Shown here: in pieces, positions 51,948 through 60,252 of the stretch
Position numbering within the stretch: position 1 is the first letter of the stretch
How the letters are laid out: each line of letters opens with the position of its first letter
Origin: Stenotrophomonas maltophilia
GTDB lineage: Bacteria; Pseudomonadota; Gammaproteobacteria; Xanthomonadales; Xanthomonadaceae
Length of the DNA stretch: 64,000 bases
Assembly: GCA_002435595.1 (NCBI GenBank)
Contig: DJBL01000093.1
Span: 13,801-77,800 of the forward strand
Direction of reading: 5' to 3'
Program-made: the position numbers and the translations under genes
Notes under the pieces: model-generated
Databases searched by the model: none
What the model was told of the DNA's origin: nothing
The model's input: the letters and a program-made list of their open reading frames with translations, nothing else

Positions 51948-52922
51948 TTATGGACGACGCTCGAGCGCCTCGATGTCCTTGGCCTTGGGCAGCAGGTCCT
52001 GCTTGGTCACGCGCAGGGCGCCGATGGTCAGCATCGGCACCGCCACCAGGATCGAGGACAACACCACGATCACCGCGCCCACCATGTGGGTCTCGGCCAG
52101 GCCTTCCATCGAGGTGCCGCCGTACAGGTACAGCGCCAGCGCCGACAGGAAGAACATCACCGCCGTGATCACCGTACGCGACAGCGTCTGGTTGATCGAA
52201 CGGTTCAGCACTTCCAGCGGCTCCACCCGCAGGCTGCGGAAGTTCTCACGCACGCGATCGAACACCACGATGATGTCGTTGATCGCAAAGCCCATCACCG
52301 ACAGCAGACCGGCCAGCACCGTCAGATCGAACTCACGACCGATCGCCGAAATGTAGGCCACCGTCACCAGCAGATCGAACAGCGCCACGATGCTGGCGGT
52401 GATCGCGAACTTCCATTCGAACCGGAACGCGATGTAGATCAGGAAGCCCACCAGCATGAACAGCGTGGCGTACAAGCCGTTCATGGCCAGGTCCTTGCCG
52501 ACCTGCGGGCCCACGAACTCGTTGCGCAGCACGGTGGCCTTGTTGTCGCCCAGCGAGATCGCCTTGACCACCGCATCGGCGGTGCGCTGGTCACTGGCCG
52601 CGCCCGTGCCCGGGGCGTGCTCGCCCTGCGGCGCCAGGCGGATCAGCAGATCGGTGTTGCCACCGAAACTCTGCACCTGGGCGCCGTCGAAGCCATTGGC
52701 CTCGAGCTTGGCGCGGACGTCTTCAACGTCCACCTGACGCTCGAACCGGGCCTCGATCAAGGTACCGCCGGTGAAGTCCAGCGCGTAGTTGAAGCCCTTC
52801 GTGGCGATCAGCGCGATCGAACCGATGAACAGCAGCAGGGTGACCACCATGGCGGCATGACGCCAACGCATGAAGTCGATCTTGGTGTCGTTCGGGAGGA
52901 TATGCAGCGGAAACAGTTTCAT
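51948..52922 (-). CDS. secF: protein translocase subunit SecF
   Basis: The 324-residue inner-membrane protein works with SecD, using the proton gradient to complete export through SecYEG. It has FNYALDFTGGTLIEARF after TM1, and a four-helix cluster with GFAINDIIVVFDRVRENFR containing the conserved acidic site. It starts with an ATG 16 bp after secD's stop. It ends the yajC-secD-secF unit. Confidence 0.97.
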   Translation of the reverse strand: MKLFPLHILPNDTKIDFMRWRHAAMVVTLLLFIGSIALIATKGFNYALDFTGGTLIEARFERQVDVEDVRAKLEANGFDGAQVQSFGGNTDLLIRLAPQGEHAPGTGAASDQRTADAVVKAISLGDNKATVLRNEFVGPQVGKDLAMNGLYATLFMLVGFLIYIAFRFEWKFAITASIVALFDLLVTVAYISAIGREFDLTVLAGLLSVMGFAINDIIVVFDRVRENFRSLRVEPLEVLNRSINQTLSRTVITAVMFFLSALALYLYGGTSMEGLAETHMVGAVIVVLSSILVAVPMLTIGALRVTKQDLLPKAKDIEALERRP

Positions 52923-52938
52923 TGTGCGTGTCGTCCCG

Positions 52939-54792
52939 TCAGATGGCCACGTTCTGGAGCTTCTTGCGGCGGCCGTAGATCAGCGTCGCCAGCGCGCGCG
53001 ACACGGTGATCGCGGTGAACATCGACGCGAAGATACCGATGATCATGGTCAGCGCGAAGCCCTTCAGCGGACCGGTGCCGAATGCGTACAGCGCCACGCC
53101 GACGATCAGGCCGGTCAGGTTGGCGTCGAGGATGGTGCCGCTGGCGCGGTCGTAGCCGGTCACGATCGCGGTCTTGCCCGGCATGCCGGCCCGCAGTTCT
53201 TCACGGATACGCTCGTTGATCAGCACGTTGGCGTCCACCGACAGACCCACCGACAAGGCCAGGCCGGCGAAGCCGGGCAGCGTCATCGTGGCGCCGAACA
53301 TGGACATCACCGCCACCACGATCAGCAGGTTGAACAGCATCGCCAGCGAGGTGATCACGCCGAACATGCGGTAGTAGACGCTGAAGAACACCAGCGTGAA
53401 CAGGAACGCGTACACCACGGCGGTGATACCGTTCTTGACGTTCTCCGCACCCAGGCTGGGGCCGACCACGCGCTCTTCGACGAAGTCCATCGGCGCAGCC
53501 AGCGAGCCGGACTTCAGCAGCTTGGCCAGGTCTTCGGCTTCCTTCTTCTCCAGACCGGTGGTCTGGAAGTTCTTGCCGAACACGCCGTTGATGTTGGCCA
53601 CCGAGATCACTTCTTCCTTGATCCGGAAGCTGCGCACTTCCTTGCCATCGACCATGTTCACCGTCGGGATGCGCTCGGTGTAGACCACGGCCATCGGCTT
53701 GTTCACGTTGGCGCTGGTGAAGTCGAACATGCGCTGGCCGCCGACGTTGTTGAGCGTCACGCTGACCGCCGCGGCGCCGTTCTGGTCGGTGGTGGCCTGC
53801 GCGGCGACCATCTGGTCACCGGTCACGATCACGCGCTTGTTGAGCAGCACCGGGCCGCCGCTGTCACGGCGCTGGTAGACCTTGGCCTCCGGCGGGATGC
53901 GACCGCTGGTGATCGCGTCCTGCGCGTTGCCTTCGACCACGGCGCGGTATTCCAGCGTCGCGGTGGCGCCGATCATGCGCTTGGCTTCGGCGGTGTCCTG
54001 CACGCCCGGCAGCTGCACCACCACGCGGTCGGCGCCCTGGCGCTGGATGATCGGCTCGGCCACGCCGAGCTGGTTCACACGGTTGCGCAGGGTGTTGATG
54101 TTCTGCTCGATCGCCCCGTTGGCGATCTGGTTCAGCTCGGCCTCCGGCACCTTCACCGCGATGCGGTTGTCGGTGACTTCATAGCCCAGGGTCGGCTGCG
54201 CCTTGGCCATCACCTCGCGCGCACGGGTCACCGCATCGGCGCCGGCGGACGGGCTGATGGTGGCGATGATGCTGTTGTCCGGGCGACGTTCGACCGACTG
54301 GTAGGCGATGCGGGCATCGCGCAGGCTGGTACGCACGTCTTCGGCGTAGGCATCCAGGCGCTTGTCCAGCGCAGCCTTCTGGTCGACCTGCAGCACGAAG
54401 TGCACACCGCCCTGGAGATCCAGGCCGAGCACCATCGGGCGACCGCCCAGCTTGGCCAGCCACTCCGGCACGGTGGAGGCCAGGTTCAGTGCCACCACGT
54501 AGTTCTCGCCCACGCTGTCGCGCAGGGTGTCGCTGGCGGCGGCCTGTGCCTTCAGGTCGGGCAGGCGGACGATCAGGCTGTCGCCTTCCTTCTCCGCGCC
54601 GATCGTGGTGATGCCGGCCTTGCCCAGGTCGGCCAGCACGCGGTCGCGCAGCGCGTCATCGATCTGCCCGCCACGATTGGCGGTGATCTGGACGGCCGGG
54701 TCCTTCTGGTAGATGTTGGGCAGCGCATACAGGGTGCTGAGCGCCAGCACGATCAGGATGACGAAGTACTTCCAGCGTGGAAATTCGAGCAT
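52939..54792 (-). CDS. secD: protein translocase subunit SecD
   Basis: The 617-residue product has TM1 (WKYFVILIVLALSTLYALPN), a periplasmic head, GLDLQGGVHFVLQVD (the D1 motif), and TM2-TM6 with LALSVGLSVDANVLINERIREELR, the proton-path segment. The length matches the family. It is preceded by yajC and followed by secF, the usual order. Confidence 0.97.
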   Translation of the reverse strand: MLEFPRWKYFVILIVLALSTLYALPNIYQKDPAVQITANRGGQIDDALRDRVLADLGKAGITTIGAEKEGDSLIVRLPDLKAQAAASDTLRDSVGENYVVALNLASTVPEWLAKLGGRPMVLGLDLQGGVHFVLQVDQKAALDKRLDAYAEDVRTSLRDARIAYQSVERRPDNSIIATISPSAGADAVTRAREVMAKAQPTLGYEVTDNRIAVKVPEAELNQIANGAIEQNINTLRNRVNQLGVAEPIIQRQGADRVVVQLPGVQDTAEAKRMIGATATLEYRAVVEGNAQDAITSGRIPPEAKVYQRRDSGGPVLLNKRVIVTGDQMVAAQATTDQNGAAAVSVTLNNVGGQRMFDFTSANVNKPMAVVYTERIPTVNMVDGKEVRSFRIKEEVISVANINGVFGKNFQTTGLEKKEAEDLAKLLKSGSLAAPMDFVEERVVGPSLGAENVKNGITAVVYAFLFTLVFFSVYYRMFGVITSLAMLFNLLIVVAVMSMFGATMTLPGFAGLALSVGLSVDANVLINERIREELRAGMPGKTAIVTGYDRASGTILDANLTGLIVGVALYAFGTGPLKGFALTMIIGIFASMFTAITVSRALATLIYGRRKKLQNVAI

Positions 54793-54853
54793 TGCTTGGG
54801 TCCCGCGCGGCGCCCGTCCCGGCGCCGCGGTTGTGCTTCGGAAAAGGAGTGGC

Positions 54854-55198
54854 TCAGTTGGCCGACTTCAGCGTGCCGGTCGGCAGCACGTTGCCGACGG
54901 CGCCCTTCTGCACGCGGATCTGCACGTTGTCGGCCACTTCGATGGTGATGAAGTTGTCGCCGATGTTGGTGACCACGCCGGCGATGCCGCCGTTGGTCAG
55001 CACTTCGTCGCCGCGCTTGATCTTCTCCAGCATGGCCTTGTGTTCCTTCTGGCGCTTCATCTGCGGGCGGATCATCAGGAAGTACATGATCGCGATCAGG
55101 ATGATCGGGAACAGCAGCGTGGTCAGACCCATGCCCTGCGGCTGGCCACCAGCGGTCTGGGCATGGGCGGCGGGAATCAGGAAGGCGAGCAGGTTCAT
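54854..55198 (-). CDS. yajC: preprotein translocase subunit YajC
   Basis: The 114-residue single-pass protein (TTLLFPIILIAIMYFLMIRPQMKRQKEHKAML) associates with SecDF. The start ATG 55196-55198 gives MNLLAFLIPAAHAQ. It lies between tgt and secD, as in most gammaproteobacteria. Confidence 0.95.
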   Translation of the reverse strand: MNLLAFLIPAAHAQTAGGQPQGMGLTTLLFPIILIAIMYFLMIRPQMKRQKEHKAMLEKIKRGDEVLTNGGIAGVVTNIGDNFITIEVADNVQIRVQKGAVGNVLPTGTLKSAN

Positions 55199-55350
55199 CT
55201 TGTGTCCTTGGGTTGGGAGGCGCCCCGCCCAGGTGGGCCGGGGAGTCGCCGCGAAACGGGGGTCAGCCTCGAAGTATGCCACGGCCCCGGGAGTTCGTCC
55301 TTGGGCCGTTTGGCAGGGTCCGCGCGCCGGCCCAGGCCGGGGTGGAACCC

Positions 55351-56481
55351 TTACAGGGCCGGCGTGGCCATGCCACGGGCCATGTAGAAGGACTCGCGGA
55401 AGGCGGTAAAGGTTCCCGCCGCGATGGCCGCGCGCATGTCGGCCATCAGCTTTTCGTAGTAATACAGGTTGTGGATGGTGCCCAGCATCGGCGCCAGCAT
55501 TTCATTGCAGCGGTCCAGGTGGCGCAGGTAGGACCGGGTGTAGCCGCTGGTGCAGGCATGGCAGCCACAGCCCGGCTCGATGGTGTCCATGTCGCGCTCG
55601 TAGCGGGCGTTGCGGATGCGCACCGTGCCGAAGGACGTGAAATAGTGGCCGTTGCGGGCATTGCGGGTGGGCATCACGCAATCGAACATGTCCACCCCGC
55701 GGGCGACGCCTTCGACCAGGTCTTCCGGGCGGCCCACGCCCATCAGGTAGCGCGGGCGGTCGGCCGGCAGGATCGGGTGCATGTGGTCGAGCATGGCGTT
55801 GCGCTCGTGCTCGGGTTCGCCCACGGCCAGCCCGCCGATCGCATAGCCATCGAACCCGATCTGCTGCAGGCCCTCGGCCGAACGGCTGCGCAGGTCATGG
55901 TGGACTCCACCCTGGACGATGCCGAACAGGGCCGCATCGTTGCCCAGCTCATCGTGCGCGTTGCGGCTGCGCTGGGCCCAGCGCAGGCTCAACTCCATCG
56001 AGGTGCGCGCGACCGGCTCGGTGGCCGGGTACGGGGTGCACTCGTCGAAGATCATCACGATGTCCGAATCGAGCACCTTCTGGATGCGCATGCTCTCTTC
56101 CGGCCCCAGGAAGACCCGGGCGCCGTCGGTCGGCGAGGCGAAGGTGACGCCCTGCTCGGTGATCTTGCGCCGGTGCGCCAGCGAAAACACCTGGAAACCG
56201 CCGGAATCGGTCAGGATCGGGCCGTCCCAGCGGGCAAAGCCATGCAGGCCGCCGTGGTCGGCGATCACGTCCAGCCCCGGGCGCAGGTAAAGGTGGAAGG
56301 TGTTGCCCAGGATGATTTCCGCGCCCAACGCCCGGATCTGCTCCGGCAGGATGCCCTTGACCGAGCCATAGGTGCCCACCGGCATGAACGCCGGGGTTTC
56401 CACGGTGCCACGCGGGAAGGTCAGGCGGCCGCGGCGGGCGCGCCCGTCGGTGGTCTGGAGCTGGAACTGGAGTCGGGACAT
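55351..56481 (-). CDS. tgt: tRNA-guanine transglycosylase
   Basis: Exchanges G34 for preQ1 in tRNAs with GUN anticodons. The 376-residue product has the catalytic DSGGFQVFSL, the nucleophile region GVDMFDCVMPTRNARNG, and the C-terminal zinc site (CGCHACTSGYTRSYLRHL). ATG 56479-56481 is preceded by a GATAAT-containing promoter-like stretch near 56512. It follows queA with a REP in the gap. Confidence 0.97.
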   Translation of the reverse strand: MSRLQFQLQTTDGRARRGRLTFPRGTVETPAFMPVGTYGSVKGILPEQIRALGAEIILGNTFHLYLRPGLDVIADHGGLHGFARWDGPILTDSGGFQVFSLAHRRKITEQGVTFASPTDGARVFLGPEESMRIQKVLDSDIVMIFDECTPYPATEPVARTSMELSLRWAQRSRNAHDELGNDAALFGIVQGGVHHDLRSRSAEGLQQIGFDGYAIGGLAVGEPEHERNAMLDHMHPILPADRPRYLMGVGRPEDLVEGVARGVDMFDCVMPTRNARNGHYFTSFGTVRIRNARYERDMDTIEPGCGCHACTSGYTRSYLRHLDRCNEMLAPMLGTIHNLYYYEKLMADMRAAIAAGTFTAFRESFYMARGMATPAL

Positions 56482-56635
56482 GGAGCGGGATTCGGGCAAA
56501 TAATTGCCGATTATCGCCGAAAAGCGACCGACATGCCCTGCCGCACCCGGCGCAGGCCAGACCGGCGCCACCCTCGCGCCCCCGGTACCGGGCAACGGCG
56601 GGCCCTACCCCCGACCCACGGCCGGCCCGCGCAGC

Positions 56636-56652
56636 GCCGACCGTGGGTCGGC
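56636..56652. repeat. REP hairpin between tgt and queA
   Basis: GCCGACC-GTG-GGTCGGC in the 181-bp gap; it matches the core of the GTAG REPs but without the GTAG head. Confidence 0.65.
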
Positions 56653-56662
56653 TGCCGTCGGC

Positions 56663-57727
56663 TCACGCCTGCGGGAACAACAACATCGCATCCCCGTAGC
56701 TGAAGAATCGATATTTCTCGGCAATCGCGGCCCGGTAGGCCTCGAACACCCGCGCCTGCCCGGCAAACGCCGAGATCATCATCAGCAGGGTGCTTTCCGG
56801 CAGGTGGAAGTTGGTCACCATCGCGTCCACGCTGCGGATCCGGTAGCCGGGGGTGATGAAGATCTGGGTTTCACCGGCGTACGGCAGCAGCTCCCCATCG
56901 CGCATCGCGCTTTCCAGCGCGCGCACCACGGTGGTGCCGACGCCGATCACCCGCCCGCCGGCGGCCCGCGTGCGGCGCACCTGCTGGACCAGCTCGGCGC
57001 CCACGTTGAGCCATTCGCGGTGCATCACATGGTCGGTCAGGTCATCCACCCGGACCGGCTGGAAGGTGCCCGCGCCCACGTGCAGGGTCACATGGCCGAA
57101 ATCCACGCCTTTCTCCTTCAACGAGGCCAGCAGGGCCTCATCGAAGTGCAGGCCGGCGGTCGGGGCCGCCACCGCGCCGATCTCACGGGCAAAGACCGTC
57201 TGATAGCGCTCGCGGTCATCCACGCCCGGCTCGCGCTGGATGTAGGGCGGCAACGGCAGTCGGCCGGCGTGCAGCAGCCACTGCTCCAGCGCCTCGGGCA
57301 CGTGGAACTGCAGCACGTAGAACTCGCCGTCGCGGCCCAGCACCTCGGCCTCGCCACCGGCGTCCAGCGCGATCCGGCTGCCCGGTTTGGGCGATTTGCT
57401 CGCGCCCACCTGGGCCCGGGCCTGCTGCGCGCCGAGCAGGCGCTCGATCAGGATCTCGACCCGGCCGCCACTGGCCTTCTGCCCGAACAGACGCGCCGGA
57501 ATCACCCGGGTGTCGTTGAACACCAGCAGGTCGCCGGGGTTGAGCAGGTCCGGCAGGTCGCGCACGTGGCGATGATCGAAGGCGGCCGGCGCCGGCGGCA
57601 CCAGCATCAGGCGGCTGGCCGAGCGCTCGGCAAGGGGCGCCTGGGCGATCAGCTCGGGCGGCAGTTCGTAGTTGAAATCGGACTTCTTCAAGGGAGCGCA
57701 CGGCAACGTGTAGGCAATGTCGCGCAT
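56663..57727 (-). CDS. queA: S-adenosylmethionine:tRNA ribosyltransferase-isomerase
   Basis: Adds the epoxycyclopentanediol precursor to preQ1 in tRNA, the step after Tgt. The product has SDFNYELPPELIAQAPL, NDTRVIPARLFG, GAVAAPTAGLHFDEALLASL and a C-terminal TNFHLPESTLLMMISAFAG and KYRFFSYGDAMLLF. ATG 57727 gives 354 residues; a TTG at 57691 would give the more usual start LKKSDFNYELP. I list the ATG because no strong ribosome site favours the TTG. Confidence 0.95.
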   Translation of the reverse strand: MRDIAYTLPCAPLKKSDFNYELPPELIAQAPLAERSASRLMLVPPAPAAFDHRHVRDLPDLLNPGDLLVFNDTRVIPARLFGQKASGGRVEILIERLLGAQQARAQVGASKSPKPGSRIALDAGGEAEVLGRDGEFYVLQFHVPEALEQWLLHAGRLPLPPYIQREPGVDDRERYQTVFAREIGAVAAPTAGLHFDEALLASLKEKGVDFGHVTLHVGAGTFQPVRVDDLTDHVMHREWLNVGAELVQQVRRTRAAGGRVIGVGTTVVRALESAMRDGELLPYAGETQIFITPGYRIRSVDAMVTNFHLPESTLLMMISAFAGQARVFEAYRAAIAEKYRFFSYGDAMLLFPQA

Positions 57728-57939
57728 TGTACGACTGGCCCTCGGTGGCAACGCAGGATTCGGCGAACGTCGCGCAAAATGCTGCTATGCAACAGTTTTC
57801 GGCGGGGTTATCGCGCGAAAAGCCGCGTGCTAGCATCGGGATGGAAGTCAGATGCACGAGCAGGAATACCCCGAGCGCGCGCGAATAGACGCGCGTTTTG
57901 CATTTCCGCCGTGCCGCCAATCGTTTCAGGAGATCTGCA

Positions 57940-59436
57940 ATGAGCTTCATCGAACGTCTTGCCCCCCTTCGCGCCCAGCCCGGCACCCGCCTCACCACCG
58001 GCCTGGATGACGCCAGCCTGGAACGCCTGGCCACCGGCCACCCGCAGCTGGTCGCTGCGATCGACGCTGCCGCCGCCGAATTCGAGCGCGTGCGCGCCGA
58101 GCTGGGCCCGCTGCTGGCGCTGGACGAACGCGCCCAGATCGATGCGATGCAGGATGGGTTCGTCAATTTCTATGCCGACGATGCGGTGACCCCGTACGTG
58201 GCCCTGGCCGCCCGCGGTGCCTGGGTGGTGACCCTCAAGGGCGCGGTCCTGTACGACGCCGGCGGCTACGGCATGCTCGGCTTCGGCCACACCCCCGAGG
58301 CGGTGATGGCGGCCATGGCCGCGCCGCAGGTGATGGCCAACGTGATGACGCCGAGCCTGTCCCAGCAGCGCTTCATCCAGGCCCTGCGCAAGGAAATCGG
58401 CCACGTGCGTGGCGGTTGCCCGTATGCCCGCTTCATGTGCCTGAATTCCGGCTCCGAAGCCGTCGGCCTGGCCGCACGCATCGCCGACGTCAACGCCAAG
58501 CTGCAGACCGATCCGGGCGCCCGCCATGCCGGGGCAAAGATCAAGCGCGTGGTGATCAAGGGCAGCTTCCACGGCCGTACCGATCGCCCGGGCCTGTATT
58601 CCGATTCCAGCCGCAAGACCTACATGCAGCACCTGGCCAGCTACCGCGGCGAAGACACCGTGATCGCGCTGGCGCCGTACGACGAGGAGGCGCTCAAGCG
58701 CGTGTTCGCCGAGGCCGAGCAGAACCAGTGGTTCATCGAAGCGGTGTTCCTGGAACCGGTGATGGGCGAAGGCGACCCCGGCCGCTCGGTGCCGCCGGCG
58801 TTCTATGCCCTGGCCCGCGAGCTGACCCGCCAGCACGGCAGCCTGCTGCTGATCGATTCGATCCAGGCCGGCCTGCGTGCGCATGGCGTGCTGTCCATCG
58901 TCGACTATCCCGGCTTCGAAGGCCTGGACGCGCCGGACATGGAAACCTATTCCAAGGCGCTCAACGCCGCCCAGTTCCCGCTCTCGGTGCTGGCCGTGAC
59001 CGAGCATGCCGCGCAGCTGTACCGCAAGGGCATCTACGGCAATACGATGACCTCCAACCCGCGCGCACTGGACGTGGCCTGCGCCACGTTGTCGCTGCTG
59101 ACCCCGCAGGTACGCGAGAACATCCGCGTGCGCGGTGCCGAAGCGGTGCGCAAGCTGGAGCAGCTCAAGGCCGACCTGGGCGGGCTGATCACCAAGGTGC
59201 AGGGTACCGGCCTGTTGTTCTCCTGCGAGCTGGCCCCGCAGTTCAAGTGCTATGGCGCCGGCTCCACCGAGGAATGGCTGCGCAACCACGGCATCAACGT
59301 GATCCACGGCGGCGAGAACTCGCTGCGCTTCACCCCGCATTTCGGCATGGACGGCGAAGAGCTGGACCTGCTGGTCGGGCTGGTGGGCCGCGCATTGAAG
59401 GAAGGCCCGCGCCGGGAGCAGTCGCAGGCCGCGTGA
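57940..59436 (+). CDS. class III-fold PLP-dependent aminotransferase, divergent
   Basis: The 498-residue product has a fold-type I PLP core: LGFGHTPEAVMAAMA, CLNSGSEAVGLAARIADVNAK, GSFHGRTDRPGLYSDSS, and the likely Schiff-base lysine in METYSKALNAAQFPLSVLAV. It departs from typical class III enzymes: the DEVQTGxGR motif reads LIDSIQAGLRAHG and the KxLGGG context is KALNAAQ. AGGAG precedes the ATG at 57940 by 7 nt. It is longer than ornithine aminotransferases by about 80 residues, with an added N-terminal helical part (MSFIERLAPLRAQPGTRL...). Substrate unknown. Confidence 0.85.
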   Translation: MSFIERLAPLRAQPGTRLTTGLDDASLERLATGHPQLVAAIDAAAAEFERVRAELGPLLALDERAQIDAMQDGFVNFYADDAVTPYVALAARGAWVVTLKGAVLYDAGGYGMLGFGHTPEAVMAAMAAPQVMANVMTPSLSQQRFIQALRKEIGHVRGGCPYARFMCLNSGSEAVGLAARIADVNAKLQTDPGARHAGAKIKRVVIKGSFHGRTDRPGLYSDSSRKTYMQHLASYRGEDTVIALAPYDEEALKRVFAEAEQNQWFIEAVFLEPVMGEGDPGRSVPPAFYALARELTRQHGSLLLIDSIQAGLRAHGVLSIVDYPGFEGLDAPDMETYSKALNAAQFPLSVLAVTEHAAQLYRKGIYGNTMTSNPRALDVACATLSLLTPQVRENIRVRGAEAVRKLEQLKADLGGLITKVQGTGLLFSCELAPQFKCYGAGSTEEWLRNHGINVIHGGENSLRFTPHFGMDGEELDLLVGLVGRALKEGPRREQSQAA

Positions 59437-59462
59437 GGCCCGTCGCCGCGCACGCACAGGAC

Positions 59463-59482
59463 AGCCGACCGTTTGGTCGGCT
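59463..59482. repeat. REP hairpin after the aminotransferase
   Basis: AGCCGACC-GTTT-GGTCGGCT, an 8-bp perfect stem with a 4-nt loop. Confidence 0.7.
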
Positions 59483-59554
59483 GCCATCCGGGCGGCCCGA
59501 TTGGCCTCCGCGCCCGTAACGCGCGATAATCACCGCCCGCATTCGCGGAACGAA

Positions 59555-59598
59555 CCCCGTCACGAGGCCGGAACATCGGTCATCGGCGGGGCTTTTTC
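59555..59598 (+). terminator. possible terminator or leader hairpin before the LOG gene
   Basis: CCCCG and CGGGG bracket about 27 nt with a minor internal CCG/CGG pairing, followed by CTTTTT. The stem is imperfect. It lies 40 nt before the next start. Confidence 0.35.
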
Positions 59599-59636
59599 GT
59601 TTCCGCCGCGCCAGTTTCTGAACACAGGAAGATCCA

Positions 59637-60230
59637 ATGAAGTCGATTTGCGTTTACTGTGGCTCCAACCCCGGCAGCAAGCCGGTCTACACCGAGCGTG
59701 CCATCGCGCTGGGCGATCGCATCGCCCGGGACGGCCTGCGCCTGGTCTACGGCGGCGGCAACGTCGGCCTGATGGGCACGGTGGCCAACGCCGTGCTCGA
59801 AGGCGGCGGTGAAGTCACCGGCGTGATCCCGCAGCAACTGGCCGACTGGGAAGTGGCGCACCGTGGCCTGACCGAACTGGAGATCGTCGGCTCGATGCAT
59901 GAGCGCAAGTCGCGCATGTTCGATCTGTCCGACGCGTTCGTGGCCCTGCCCGGCGGCTTCGGCACCATGGAAGAGATCTTCGAGATGCTCACCTGGCGCC
60001 AGCTTGGCATCGGCAACAAGCCGTGCGCCTTCCTGGACGTGGACGGCTTCTACGCGCCGCTGATCGGCATGATCGACCGCATGGTCGAAGAGCGTTTCCT
60101 GCATCCGGAGCAGCGCGCCGACCTCTGGTACGGCTCGGACATCGACGCGATGCTGGACTGGATGCGCGCCTACGAGCCAGCCCAGGCATCCAAGTGGATC
60201 GACGAAAAGCGCCGCGCCGCGCTGCGTTGA
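59637..60230 (+). CDS. LOG family protein (TIGR00730, cytokinin riboside 5'-monophosphate phosphoribohydrolase-like)
   Basis: The 197-residue Rossmann-like protein has MKSICVYCGSNPGSKPVYTE, LVYGGGNVGLMG, the catalytic region MHERKSRMFDLSDAFVALPGGFGTMEEIFE. The PGGxGTxxE motif and the Arg preceding it are intact, so it should hydrolyse nucleoside 5'-monophosphates to free base and ribose phosphate. In bacteria the true substrate is often AMP or unknown; no other cytokinin genes are here. The ATG follows GGAAGATCC. Confidence 0.9.
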   Translation: MKSICVYCGSNPGSKPVYTERAIALGDRIARDGLRLVYGGGNVGLMGTVANAVLEGGGEVTGVIPQQLADWEVAHRGLTELEIVGSMHERKSRMFDLSDAFVALPGGFGTMEEIFEMLTWRQLGIGNKPCAFLDVDGFYAPLIGMIDRMVEERFLHPEQRADLWYGSDIDAMLDWMRAYEPAQASKWIDEKRRAALR

Positions 60231-60252
60231 TGCCGTCGCGTTCGCGGCGCGG

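Noticed and set aside
56507..56520. CGATAATCGG upstream of tgt as a further PcaR operator
   Set aside because: Only 9 of 15 bases match the consensus and the flanks differ; the GATAAT is better explained as a -10 element of the tgt promoter.
59521..59535. CGATAATCAC before the LOG gene as a PcaR operator
   Set aside because: Only the central GATAAT is shared; no flanking match and no link to the pathway.
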